From NCBI RefSeq assembly GCF_000708675.1, contig NZ_JELR01000001.1, positions 248,001-312,000 on the forward strand: a stretch of DNA of 64,000 bases. Direction: 5' to 3'. The translations under genes were made by a program, and so were the position numbers. This stretch comes from Microbulbifer sp. HZ11 (GTDB lineage: Bacteria > Pseudomonadota > Gammaproteobacteria > Pseudomonadales > Cellvibrionaceae). Shown here piece by piece: positions 1-8,356 of this stretch (positions are counted from its first letter, which is position 1; every line of letters starts with the position of its first letter). The notes below the pieces were generated by a model. The model did no database searches. It saw nothing but the letters and a program-made list of their open reading frames with translations, and was not told where the DNA came from.

Positions 1-651
1 ATTACCCAGTTTACCGTTTTGCCGTTGTATCCCCAGTATTCCGCCACTACCACTGGTGCCATCTACGATCAGGTGGCAGAGATCCTGCGCAGTAGCCGCA
101 ATGTGCCGGATATTTCCGTGGTACACGAATACTGGCAGCACCCTTTATATATTGAAGCGCTGGCCAACTCGGTGCGCGAGCATTGGGCGGGTCGGGGTGC
201 TGCGGAGAAATTGATGATGTCGTTCCATGGCATTCCCAAGGCAAACATTCGCAAGGGCGACCCTTACTATGATCAGTGCTGTGGCACAGCCAGGCTGCTG
301 GCTGCTGAACTGGGACTTTCTGAGGATAAATGGGCAATTACCTTTCAATCCCGCTTTGGTAAGGCGGAGTGGCTACAGCCTTATACCGACAAAACCCTGA
401 TAGCGTGGGGGCAAAGTGGGGTGGCCAGCGTAGATGTGATTTGCCCCGCGTTCTCTGCTGATTGTCTCGAGACCCTGGAAGAAATCGCGGTAGAGAATCG
501 CGCTAATTTTATCGAAGCGGGGGGTACCGAGTACCGGTATATTCCAGCACTGAACGCCCGCGAGGACCATTTAAAAGCATTGGAAGCGGTGGTTCGAGAT
601 CGTTTACCGGCGGTCATTGCAGATCAAATCGCGGAAGATGGAATAAATTAA
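1..651 (+). CDS. hemH: Ferrochelatase, C-terminal part (5' end outside window)
   Basis: The reading frame is open from base 1, so the gene starts upstream of the window. Ferrochelatase inserts Fe2+ into protoporphyrin IX, the last step of protoheme synthesis. The visible 216 residues carry the family motifs PLYPQYSATTTG near the start, SFHGIPK with the catalytic histidine, GDPYYDQCC, FQSRFGKAEWLQPYTD and the C-terminal CPAFSADCLETLEEI signature. The end, about 55 residues after that signature, is at the usual place for bacterial HemH. A short AT-rich hairpin follows. Family assignment is secure; only the N-terminal third is missing. Confidence 0.96.
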   Translation: MTQFTVLPLYPQYSATTTGAIYDQVAEILRSSRNVPDISVVHEYWQHPLYIEALANSVREHWAGRGAAEKLMMSFHGIPKANIRKGDPYYDQCCGTARLLAAELGLSEDKWAITFQSRFGKAEWLQPYTDKTLIAWGQSGVASVDVICPAFSADCLETLEEIAVENRANFIEAGGTEYRYIPALNAREDHLKALEAVVRDRLPAVIADQIAEDGIN

Positions 652-700
652 TTGCTATCCACTCCCTTCCTTTTCCTCTCCCGCGCTTGGGGTTTTCCGG

Positions 701-720
701 AAATTCCATCGGAATTTTGT
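701..720 (+). terminator. Possible weak terminator after hemH
   Basis: AAATTCC and GGAATTT form a 7-bp stem with a 3-nt loop, followed by TGTT. The stem is AT-rich and the T-run short, so this is tentative. The rest of the 652-920 gap is very AT-rich with long T-tracts, which suits a promoter region for the next gene, but no clean -35/-10 pair stands out. Confidence 0.3.
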
Positions 721-920
721 TAAATCCCTAAAAAAATCCAACTTTTTTGTGAAATTTGGTTGTTTTTAATCTTTTTTTCTTGCAAACCCTCTTTTTTTTA
801 TTAACTTTGATACAGCCGTGTCATTTTCAATGGCTGGGCTGCTCTCAATTTTCACGCTTGGTCGATACACAATTCAGTGTGAACAGTGACTTCTTTAATT
901 AGAGAAAGAGGAGACAAGGG

Positions 921-1703
921 ATGGCACGAGTCGCAAAGAAAAAGGCTAAGGCAAAACGGGTAGCAAAACCGGCCGCCAAAGCTTCCGTTGCCGCTTCACC
1001 AGTGGTAGTCAAAGCCCAGAAAGCAGTGGATGCCGCTGCAAAATCGCTGGATGCACAGCTGGACCGCGTTGGAAAAGCCCGTGCCCGGGTGCAAAAGTCC
1101 AACACTGCGGCGGCAAAAAAGTCGCTGACAGCCGCCAATGCAAAGTTGCGTGAGCAGCGCGCCAAGCTGGCTGAGGCCAAACTTGGGCTTGCAAAAGCCA
1201 ATACCATGGATGCCGTGCGCCAGGCTGAAGAATCCGCGAAGAAGTCGGTTTCCGAGTTGGCCGAGAAGTTGTCGAACAAAGCTGATAAGGAGCTGAGTAA
1301 GGCGCTGAAAGCCTTTGAGGCCCGCTGGAAAAAGACCCGAGCCAAGGCGGATGCCAAAAAAGTAAAAGCGGCAGAGAAGAAAGCTACCGCCAAAGTGAAA
1401 GCTGCGGCGAAGAAAGCTGCTGCGAAAGCCAAGGCGATGGAGAAAAAGGCTGCTGCCAAAGCGAAAGCAGAAGCCAAAAAGGCAGCCAAGAAAGCCAGTA
1501 AGAAAAAGGCGGTGAAGAAATCGGCCGGGCGTCCTAAAAAGGCCGCTGCGAAAAAGTCGACCGTGAAAAAGGCTGCCGCCAGAAAAGCGGCAACCAAAGC
1601 GGTAAAATCAGCACCCAAGAAGTCCGCACGTCGCGGTCGCCCACCGAAGGCTACTGCCAAAAAGGCCACAGGCCGGCGCGGTCGTCCGCCCAAGAAGGCA
1701 TGA
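921..1703 (+). CDS. Lysine/alanine-rich histone H1-like protein (AlgP-like)
   Basis: This 260-residue, strongly basic protein has an N-terminal KKKAKAKR segment, a central region (about residues 30-135) likely to be alpha-helical and coiled, and a long tail (about 140-260) of repeated KKAAAKAKA-type units. The tail contains three AT-hook-like cores: GRPKK, then RRGRPPK twice near the C-terminus. Proteins of this build in gammaproteobacteria (AlgP/AlgR3 in Pseudomonas) bind DNA non-specifically and resemble eukaryotic H1 tails. The start is supported by GAGGAG about 8 bases upstream. It is monocistronic: an AT-rich leader precedes it and a strong hairpin terminator follows. The repeat tail is low-complexity, so its length likely varies between strains. 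DNA binding is inferred; a role in exopolysaccharide control is not shown here. Confidence 0.85.
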   Translation: MARVAKKKAKAKRVAKPAAKASVAASPVVVKAQKAVDAAAKSLDAQLDRVGKARARVQKSNTAAAKKSLTAANAKLREQRAKLAEAKLGLAKANTMDAVRQAEESAKKSVSELAEKLSNKADKELSKALKAFEARWKKTRAKADAKKVKAAEKKATAKVKAAAKKAAAKAKAMEKKAAAKAKAEAKKAAKKASKKKAVKKSAGRPKKAAAKKSTVKKAAARKAATKAVKSAPKKSARRGRPPKATAKKATGRRGRPPKKA

Positions 1704-1746
1704 TCAACGGCCACTGACCCGGAGTGCCCTTCGCGGGCGCACTCGC

Positions 1747-1779
1747 AAAAGCCCTGGAACCTGGTTCCGGGGCTTTTTT
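1747..1779 (+). terminator. Rho-independent terminator of the histone-like gene
   Basis: AAAAGCCC-GGAACC pairs with GGTTCC-GGGCTTTT around a one-base loop region, followed by a T-run. The remaining gap up to 1970 holds no convincing gene. Confidence 0.85.
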
Positions 1780-1970
1780 GGTTTGTAGTAGGTCCAGTTT
1801 GGCGGCCAGTTGCGTTTACGGCTGGCCGTGCCACAATTCGCCCCCGAATACCGGAGCACGGTCAGTCTGGAAGAGGTAGGGGTGGTACAAGTCCTGCAGC
1901 TCACCAGGGGGCTGAATCGCCTGATATCCACCGTAACTGCTTAGTAAAACACCGGAATGGGACCTGTCTG

Positions 1971-2699
1971 TTGAAAATCCTTGCTATCGATACTACTTCC
2001 GGCGCCTGCTCCGTTGCCCTCTACGATCACGGAGCGGTGCGTGAGGCTTTTGTCCGTGCAGAGCGCGATCACACCCGCCGACTATTGCCTATGGTGGAGC
2101 AGGTATTGGCCGAAGGGCAATGTAGCCTGTCCCAGATCGATACCATGGCGGTTAGTAAGGGGCCGGGTTCTTTTACCGGTCTGCGTATCGCGATCAGTTG
2201 CGTGCAGGGGTTGGCGTTTTCCGCAGACAAGCCGGTAGTACCCGTTTCCAGTCTTGCTGCTCTCGCCTGTGGTGCGGTGCGTGAGAACCCGCAGTGGGCA
2301 GCAGAGTCGGTACCCGTACTGGCAGCTCTGGATGCGCGTATGCAGGAGGTTTACTGGGGGCTCTACGACGCCTCAAGCCCGGGAAAGCCTCTCGTTGACG
2401 ATCAGGTGTCCGCCCCGGATCAGGTCGTGTCCACCTTGGTGGCGGAGCAGTATATTGTCGAATCCGAGCCTTGCGCGCCGCTGCTGGGAGCCGGTCCCGG
2501 CTGGAAGTACACACCTTTGGCAGAGCTTAATCCACGGGCACTCGCGCTGGATGCTGCCATCCACGCCCAGGATATTGCGGTGCTGGCCGCTGATTTGTGG
2601 GGAACTGGGGTGCAGGTATCCGCAGAAGCGCTGGAGCCCGCTTACCTGCGCAATGAAATTACCTGGAAAAAGCGTGAACGTATTCGTCCGCTCAAATAA
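1971..2699 (+). CDS. tsaB: tRNA threonylcarbamoyladenosine biosynthesis protein TsaB
   Basis: TsaB is the non-catalytic partner of TsaD in the complex that installs t6A37 on ANN-reading tRNAs. The 242-residue protein opens with MKILAIDTTSGACSVAL, the ASKHA nucleotide-fold start of the family, and carries KGPGSFTGLRIA at residues 63-74. Length fits the family. The start is a TTG at 1971; an upstream ATG at 1956 is in another frame and stops at once, so TTG is the best choice although its Shine-Dalgarno is weak. uppP follows after 22 bases, so the two are probably co-transcribed. Confidence 0.93.
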   Translation: MKILAIDTTSGACSVALYDHGAVREAFVRAERDHTRRLLPMVEQVLAEGQCSLSQIDTMAVSKGPGSFTGLRIAISCVQGLAFSADKPVVPVSSLAALACGAVRENPQWAAESVPVLAALDARMQEVYWGLYDASSPGKPLVDDQVSAPDQVVSTLVAEQYIVESEPCAPLLGAGPGWKYTPLAELNPRALALDAAIHAQDIAVLAADLWGTGVQVSAEALEPAYLRNEITWKKRERIRPLK

Positions 2700-2721
2700 C
2701 GTTTTAATGCAGTAGAAGAGT

Positions 2722-3522
2722 ATGGAAACCTTTCAGATTGTCATCCTGGCGCTTATTCAGGGAATTACGGAATTTCTGCCAATTTCCAGTTCCGCACATT
2801 TGATTTTGCCTCATCAGGTACTGGGCTGGCCCGATCAGGGGCTGGCGTTTGATGTGGCCGTGCATTTCGGATCCTTGATCGCCGTACTGGTGTATTTTCG
2901 CAAAGACGTTTGGCAGTTGATTAGTGACGGCCTGGGGGGATTCAAGACTGGTCAGTTTTCCAGTGAAGGCCGCCTCGCGTGGCTTATAGTGCTCGCCACG
3001 ATTCCCGCTGGTCTTGTAGGCCTGGCATTCAAGGGCTTCATTGAGGAGCATCTGCGCTCCTCGGCGGTGATCGCAGCCACGACCATTATCTTTGGTTTGT
3101 TGCTGTGGTGGGCGGATGCTCGCGGCGAGCGCCGTGATGATATTGAAAAACTGAACTGGAAAAAGGCCTTATTGATTGGTGCGGCCCAGGCTCTCGCACT
3201 GATCCCTGGCACATCCCGCTCTGGTATTACCATGACAGCGGGCCTGATGCTGGGAATGAAGCGGGAGGCCGCTGCACGTTTTTCTTTTCTGATGTCGATA
3301 CCGGTGATTGCTCTGAGTGCGCTTCTATTGACCCTGGAGTTACTCGACACAAGCTCCGTACCCTGGGGAAGTATCTTCCTCGGGGTTGTTCTATCCGGTA
3401 TCAGCGCCTATCTGTGCATCCATTTTTTCCTTCAGTTTATTAGCCGTATTGGCATGGCGCCCTTCGCAATCTACCGGCTGCTGCTGGGGGGAGCACTGAT
3501 TTGGCTTATTCTATCCAGTTGA
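2722..3522 (+). CDS. uppP: Undecaprenyl-diphosphatase (UppP/BacA)
   Basis: This integral membrane phosphatase converts undecaprenyl diphosphate to the monophosphate, recycling the lipid carrier for peptidoglycan and surface polysaccharides. The 266 residues are mostly hydrophobic helices. Both family signatures are present: [14 protein letters not shown] at 13-26 and PGTSRSG at 162-168, which contain the catalytic Glu, His, Ser and Arg residues. Overexpression in other bacteria gives bacitracin resistance. It lies 22 bases behind tsaB, and the next gene starts 61 bases later on the same strand. Confidence 0.97.
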   Translation: METFQIVILALIQGITEFLPISSSAHLILPHQVLGWPDQGLAFDVAVHFGSLIAVLVYFRKDVWQLISDGLGGFKTGQFSSEGRLAWLIVLATIPAGLVGLAFKGFIEEHLRSSAVIAATTIIFGLLLWWADARGERRDDIEKLNWKKALLIGAAQALALIPGTSRSGITMTAGLMLGMKREAAARFSFLMSIPVIALSALLLTLELLDTSSVPWGSIFLGVVLSGISAYLCIHFFLQFISRIGMAPFAIYRLLLGGALIWLILSS

Positions 3523-3583
3523 CCCGGCGTAAGCCTTGTGACCAGCTGGTGCGGCCGGTACTGCAAAACCTTCAGGTGTAATC

Positions 3584-4468
3584 ATGACGACCACAGTGGC
3601 ATTTATCGGGCTCGGAGTAATGGGGTTTCCCATGGCGGGCTTTCTTTCCCGGGCAGGGTACAAAGTACAGGTTTATAACCGTACGGCGAGTCGCGCTCAG
3701 TTGTGGCTGGACTCCTACGAAGGTGAAGCGTTCACGACGCCGGCCAAGGCTGCGGAAGGGGCGGACTATGTATTTTGCTGTGTCGGAAACGATGACGATT
3801 TGCGCCAGGTAACTACGGGCGAAAACGGAGCATTTCATGGTATGGCGGCCGGGACCCTGTTTATTGACCACACGACGGCCTCCGCCAATGTCGCAAGAGA
3901 GCTCGCCGATGCAGCGTCCCGTTGCGGTATCGGATTTCTCGATGCGCCGGTTTCCGGCGGTCAGGCTGGTGCGGAAAATGGTGCACTCACGGTCATGGTG
4001 GGTGGCGTGGATGCGGATTACCAGCGTGTCAGTCCCTTATTGAACTGCTATGCCCGCGCGGTGAACCTGCTCGGTCCCGTGGGCAGTGGACAGTTGTGCA
4101 AAATGGTCAATCAGATATGTATCGCAGGGCTGGTGCAGGGACTTTCGGAAGGATTGCATTTCGCCAGGGCTGCAGGGCTGGACCCGGCACAGGTTGTCGA
4201 AGTGATTTCCAAAGGCGCGGCACAAAGCTGGCAAATGGAAAACCGCTACAAGACCATGCTGGCAGGTGAGTATGAGCATGGCTTTGCAGTGGACTGGATG
4301 CGCAAAGATCTGGGAATTGTTCTGGATGAGGCGCAAAAAAATGGCGCTCTATTGCCGGTCACCGCGCTGGTGGATCAGTTCTACAGTGAAGTGCAGGCCC
4401 TTGGTGGCGGCCGCTGGGATACTTCCAGCCTGTTCGCAAGATTGACTAACCTGCGCGATTTCGACTGA
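3584..4468 (+). CDS. NAD(P)-dependent beta-hydroxyacid dehydrogenase (HIBADH family)
   Basis: The 294-residue protein has an N-terminal Rossmann domain with GLGVMG at 9-14, the substrate-binding segment DAPVSGGQAGAENG (119-132), and the catalytic lysine in GQLCKMVNQ (Lys172, with Asn175). This is the layout of 3-hydroxyisobutyrate, tartronate semialdehyde and related dehydrogenases and of short-chain aldehyde reductases of the GLYR type. The exact substrate cannot be told from sequence. Length is normal. AGGTG precedes the ATG. It sits between uppP and a tRNA-modifying glycosyltransferase gene on the same strand, with no functional link that I can see. Confidence 0.88.
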   Translation: MTTTVAFIGLGVMGFPMAGFLSRAGYKVQVYNRTASRAQLWLDSYEGEAFTTPAKAAEGADYVFCCVGNDDDLRQVTTGENGAFHGMAAGTLFIDHTTASANVARELADAASRCGIGFLDAPVSGGQAGAENGALTVMVGGVDADYQRVSPLLNCYARAVNLLGPVGSGQLCKMVNQICIAGLVQGLSEGLHFARAAGLDPAQVVEVISKGAAQSWQMENRYKTMLAGEYEHGFAVDWMRKDLGIVLDEAQKNGALLPVTALVDQFYSEVQALGGGRWDTSSLFARLTNLRDFD

Positions 4469-4525
4469 TACACAGACCCGCAGATCATGTGTGCCAGTGC
4501 TGAGTGCCCTTAACGAGTCATTTTT

Positions 4526-5644
4526 GTGAAAGTTTTGTTACTTTCTGCATACGATGCCGACAGTCACAAGCGCTGGCGGCGCGGTCTGGTGTCGGCCATT
4601 CCACACTGGCAGTGGACCCAGTTGACACTGCCCCCCCGCTTTTTCAGCTGGCGTATACGTGGAAACAGCCTGAGCTGGGGAAGGGGAGAAGCGCGCGCGC
4701 TAATGGAGCAGCCATGGGACCTGCTTGTCGTCACTTCCATGGTGGATCTGGCATCTCTGCGGGGTCTGGTGCCCTGTCTGGCGCACGTGCCGACAGCGGT
4801 CTATTTTCACGAAAACCAGTTCAGCTATCCGCGCAGCGAAAACGCGGTGGCCTCGGTCGAACCGCAGATTCTCAACATCTATTCCGCGTTGTGTGCGGAC
4901 TGCATACTGTTCAATTCGGAATTCAATCGCAGCAGCCTGCTGGACGGTGCCGCCGAGCTGCTGAATAAATTGCCGGATCAGGTGCCCGACGGTATTTGTG
5001 ACGAAATCCAGAGTAAGTCCTGGGTGTTGCCGGTGCCACTGGAAAGCAGCGCGTTCAGTATCGAGCGGATTCCTTCGACGAGGCCTACATTTATCTGGAA
5101 CCACCGTTGGGAGTACGATAAAGGGCCGGATATTTTACTCGCCGCCCTGCGTAGGTTCGGGCGTGCGCAAATTCCATTTACCTGTCACGTGGTCGGACAG
5201 CAGTTTCGGCGACAGCCCGCGGAGTTCGCCCAAATCCGCAAGCTTCTGCAGAAACTCGGAGCTCTTGGTGCATGGGGCTATCAGGAGCAACTGCCCGAGT
5301 ATCGGCGACTTCTCGGGCAAAGCCACGGGGTGATTTCCACCGCACGACATGATTTTCAAGGGTTGGCCGTGTTGGAGGCGGTGGCTGCTGGCTGCCAGCC
5401 GCTGGTGCCAGATAATCTGGCGTATCCGGAGTGGTTCGGTGGCGGAGGCTGGCGTTATTCCGATGATATTGAGTCCTGCGCGGCAAACCTCAGTGCCGCT
5501 ATGCTGCGTTGTGCGAGGGGAGTGCGAGACTGCGTAACGGCGCATGTACCGGATGTCCAGCACCTGAGCTGGACGCACATGGCCGGTGAATATGAGGTGC
5601 GGCTGCGCAATTGTGCCGATGGCGCAAGAGGTGTGCGCGCCTGA
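4526..5644 (+). CDS. tRNA-queuosine alpha-mannosyltransferase family protein (DUF3524)
   Basis: The 372-residue protein starts with MKVLLLSAYDADSHKRWRRG, a GT-B glycosyltransferase-like N-terminus, and carries the DUF3524 hallmark YFHENQFSYP at 93-102, followed by a second Rossmann-like half containing WNHRWEYDKGPD and a C-terminal HDFQGLAVLEAVAAGC donor-site segment with an acidic residue pattern like GT4 enzymes. Animal and bacterial members (QTMAN, GTDC1) transfer mannose to queuosine at position 34 of tRNA(Asp). The start is GTG at 4526. An 85-base gap leads to trpS, so the two may share a transcript, both dealing with tRNA. Family membership is well supported; mannose and tRNA(Asp) specificity are inferred. 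Confidence 0.85.
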   Translation: MKVLLLSAYDADSHKRWRRGLVSAIPHWQWTQLTLPPRFFSWRIRGNSLSWGRGEARALMEQPWDLLVVTSMVDLASLRGLVPCLAHVPTAVYFHENQFSYPRSENAVASVEPQILNIYSALCADCILFNSEFNRSSLLDGAAELLNKLPDQVPDGICDEIQSKSWVLPVPLESSAFSIERIPSTRPTFIWNHRWEYDKGPDILLAALRRFGRAQIPFTCHVVGQQFRRQPAEFAQIRKLLQKLGALGAWGYQEQLPEYRRLLGQSHGVISTARHDFQGLAVLEAVAAGCQPLVPDNLAYPEWFGGGGWRYSDDIESCAANLSAAMLRCARGVRDCVTAHVPDVQHLSWTHMAGEYEVRLRNCADGARGVRA

Positions 5645-5729
5645 GCGTACAACCGGCCGCAGGAAACAGGTATCATGCGGCCCTTAGTTCAGCAGATAGT
5701 CAATTTTAAGTACGGAATTTTAAGGACAT

Positions 5730-6737
5730 ATGAGCAAGCAGCGTGTATTGACCGGTATTACCACCACCGGTACTCCCCACCTGGGAAACTACGTGGGAGC
5801 GATTCGCCCGGCCATCGCCGCCAGTCAGGACGAGAACAATCAGTCTTTCTATTTCCTTGCGGACTATCACGCGCTGATCAAATGTCATGACCCGGAGCAG
5901 GTTCATCAGTCCACCCGGGAAATCGCCGCAACCTGGCTGGCGTTGGGGTTGAACACCGATAACGTTGTGTTCTATCGCCAGTCCGATATTGTCGAGATTC
6001 CCGAGCTGACCTGGTTGCTTACCTGCCAGACTGCCAAGGGCCTGATGAATCGAGCCCATGCCTATAAGGCGGCGGTGGATGCCAACCGGGATGATGGCCA
6101 GGATTCCGATTTCGGGATCACCATGGGCCTGTACAGCTACCCGGTGCTAATGGCCGCAGATATCCTGATGTTCAACGCCAACAAGGTTCCTGTGGGTAAA
6201 GACCAGATTCAGCATATCGAAATGGCCCGTGATATTGCGGCCCGTTTCAATCACCACTACGGAGAGCACTTCGCGTTACCCGAGGCGGTGGTGGACGATC
6301 ATGTCGCGGTACTGCAAGGGCTCGACGGTCGTAAGATGAGCAAAAGCTACGGGAATACCATTCCGTTGTTCCTGGCGGAAAAACAGCTGAAAAAACACAT
6401 CAACAAGATCAAAACCAACCTGCTTGAGCCAGGCGAACCCAAAGACCCGGATACCTCTACGGTATTTCAGATCTGGCAGGCATTCGCTACACCGGAGCAG
6501 ACCGCCGACATGCGGCAGGCATTCGCCGATGGTATCGCTTGGGGGGAATCCAAAAAGCAGCTGTTCGAGTTGATCAACGGCCAGATTGGCGAGGCGCGCG
6601 AGCGCTACAACGAACTGCTCGCTAACCCCGCTCAGATCGAGGCTGAACTGGAAAAGGGGGCGGAGAAGGCGCGCGCCTATTCGGCACCATTCCTGGAAAA
6701 ACTACGTGAAGCGGTCGGTATCCGCAAAATTAGTTGA
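5730..6737 (+). CDS. trpS: Tryptophanyl-tRNA synthetase
   Basis: TrpRS is a class I synthetase that charges tRNA(Trp). The 335-residue protein has the HIGH-type motif TPHLGN at 15-20 and KMSKS at 202-206 ([10 protein letters not shown]), plus the ADYHALI and [10 protein letters not shown] segments that shape the Trp site. Length and motifs are typical of bacterial TrpRS. A TAAGGA Shine-Dalgarno lies 4 bases before the ATG at 5730. Its stop is only five bases from the stop of the convergent MscS gene, with no terminator between. Confidence 0.97.
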   Translation: MSKQRVLTGITTTGTPHLGNYVGAIRPAIAASQDENNQSFYFLADYHALIKCHDPEQVHQSTREIAATWLALGLNTDNVVFYRQSDIVEIPELTWLLTCQTAKGLMNRAHAYKAAVDANRDDGQDSDFGITMGLYSYPVLMAADILMFNANKVPVGKDQIQHIEMARDIAARFNHHYGEHFALPEAVVDDHVAVLQGLDGRKMSKSYGNTIPLFLAEKQLKKHINKIKTNLLEPGEPKDPDTSTVFQIWQAFATPEQTADMRQAFADGIAWGESKKQLFELINGQIGEARERYNELLANPAQIEAELEKGAEKARAYSAPFLEKLREAVGIRKIS

Positions 6738-6742
6738 GGCAG

Positions 6743-7699
6743 TTACTGGTCCTGCTTTGATTGGCTCGCAGTTTTCTTGACTGCGGGCCATCCTTCCCTC
6801 TGTCTCCCCCGTTGGCCGTCAGATTCATCGGTCTGGTCATGAAACAGATGCACCTGTGTCTCAAATGGCATATCGATGCCAGCCTCGTCGAGCGCTTCTT
6901 TCACCGCCTCTACGACCCGCGCGCGTACATGGGTAACATCTGTCTGTCGGCTGTTGGTCCACCAGCGTGCGCGGATGGTTACCCAGCTTGCGGCAAGATC
7001 CCACGGGAGTGCTTCTGGCGCCGGCTTCGTGACGATACCCTCCACATTCCCGAGTGCTTTTTCGATAACCTCACAGGCTTCAGTGATACTGTCACTGTAA
7101 CCAATGCCAATTTCGTAATCACTTCGGCGTAAGGAGCGAGCAGTTTTCACGAGGATCGCATTAGTGTAGATGTCGCTATTGGGAATGAGAACCCGCTGGC
7201 CATCATAGGTATTTATGACTGTTGCACGGGTTTCAATGCGTTTCACTGTGCCTTCAAAATCGGAAACCTGGATTTGATCACCCACTTCAAAGGGTTGTCG
7301 GATCAGTATCAGCAGTCCCGCCAGCCAGTTCTGTAATATGTCTTTGAATGCGAAGCCGATGGCAACTGAGCCGACCCCCAGGCCGGCGATCAGGTCGCCG
7401 GGCTTCAGGCTGGGCATGACGATGGTTGCCGCGAGGAGCAGCCCGATCAGGGTGATTCCCCATTTCACCAGCCCCCCCAGTACATCGCCCAGATTGGAGC
7501 GGTCACGGCGTTTAAGATGGCGTCGAATCAGAAGTCTTACCAGCGCGCCGATAGCGTAGAAAATGATGAGAACGACCAGTGCCACGGCAAAGTTTGGCAA
7601 GAGCTTGATGGCACCATCTACCCAGCTATCAACCTGACCGATCGCCTCACTCAGGTCGGCATCAATTTCACTGGCTTTTTCCCGGGTATTTTCCTGCAT
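6743..7699 (-). CDS. MscS-family small-conductance mechanosensitive channel
   Basis: The 318-residue protein has two clear membrane helices (about 33-58 and 76-95) and the glycine/alanine-rich pore-lining helix with GLGVGSVAIGFAFKDILQNW at about 107-126, followed by the beta domain beginning with RQPFEVGDQI. It should open under hypo-osmotic membrane tension and release solutes. A polar C-terminal tail of about 30 residues, rich in Gln, Asp and Arg, is longer than in E. coli MscS. The gene lies 15 bases behind the exported protein at 7715-8200, so they form an operon. Confidence 0.93.
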   Translation of the reverse strand: MQENTREKASEIDADLSEAIGQVDSWVDGAIKLLPNFAVALVVLIIFYAIGALVRLLIRRHLKRRDRSNLGDVLGGLVKWGITLIGLLLAATIVMPSLKPGDLIAGLGVGSVAIGFAFKDILQNWLAGLLILIRQPFEVGDQIQVSDFEGTVKRIETRATVINTYDGQRVLIPNSDIYTNAILVKTARSLRRSDYEIGIGYSDSITEACEVIEKALGNVEGIVTKPAPEALPWDLAASWVTIRARWWTNSRQTDVTHVRARVVEAVKEALDEAGIDMPFETQVHLFHDQTDESDGQRGRQREGWPAVKKTASQSKQDQ

Positions 7700-7714
7700 A
7701 TTGACCGCCTGGCG

Positions 7715-8200
7715 TTACCCGGGGTTTCGAATCCGGATATTCAGAAAAAACTCCGCTCGCTCTCCGTTTTTTGCGGCGGCGTCCATCAGGTAAACCAGCA
7801 CCCGATAGGTTCCGTCCCGCGGTAGGGTAACGGAGTACATCGAGTGTCGACCCTGGCCGCGGTGCAGCGCGCGCGGTGCCGCCGGCGCGGTGATACGGTA
7901 GCTGGCCTGGGCATGATCACTGCGCAGGTCCAGCTCCAGCGACTGGCCGGTTTTCGCCTCAATCAGATATTCGATGGTGTTACCTCCGCTCAGGGTGCCC
8001 TTGACTCCCGCAAACTCAAACGGACCGTTGCGTTGCTTATGCAGCTGGATTTTTTCGACAATCGGCTGGAGCGCTTCTGTCGCCTCTGTTTGTGGTGGGG
8101 TGTATTCGCCCGATGTGGAGGAGAGGGCGGATTGTGCCTGCAGGTGTGACGGCATGGACAACATGGACAGGAGTAACAGCCAGGTCGACACACGGTCCAT
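7715..8200 (-). CDS. Small exported protein with PPC-like beta domain, unknown function
   Basis: From the ATG at 8200 the product is 161 residues with a signal peptide (MDRVSTWLLLLSM through SHLQAQS). A GTG at 8257 would add 19 residues before the signal and is less likely. The mature part has a glutamate/glutamine-rich linker and then a beta-rich module with GTLSGGNTIEYLIEAKTGQS, an SYRITAP strand and YSVTLPRDGTYRVLVYLM. This resembles pre-peptidase C-terminal (PPC) domains and the periplasmic g-type lysozyme inhibitors built on that fold. It is the first gene of a pair with the MscS channel. No catalytic motif is visible. Function is not assigned; periplasmic location is inferred. Confidence 0.7.
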   Translation of the reverse strand: MDRVSTWLLLLSMLSMPSHLQAQSALSSTSGEYTPPQTEATEALQPIVEKIQLHKQRNGPFEFAGVKGTLSGGNTIEYLIEAKTGQSLELDLRSDHAQASYRITAPAAPRALHRGQGRHSMYSVTLPRDGTYRVLVYLMDAAAKNGERAEFFLNIRIRNPG

Positions 8201-8356
8201 GTGCAGAGAAGGCAGACGGTGAAAGAACCAGGAGATGGACTGCACGAAATGCCCCACTCGATAGATTTCTGAGCCATTCAGTGTAGTTTGCCCGGCGGAG
8301 AACTAGTCGTCGTAGGTATTCTTGGGTATTGGCGGTGGTGGACGAGGCTATGAAAC

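Noticed and set aside
899-1834. Long open frame on the minus strand opposite the histone-like gene
   Set aside because: Low-complexity alanine/phenylalanine translation is what the reverse of a Lys/Ala-rich coding strand gives.
1810-1944. Possible 44-codon gene (TTG start) before tsaB
   Set aside because: It has a rare start, no Shine-Dalgarno, and no recognisable protein; it follows a terminator and is too short to support.
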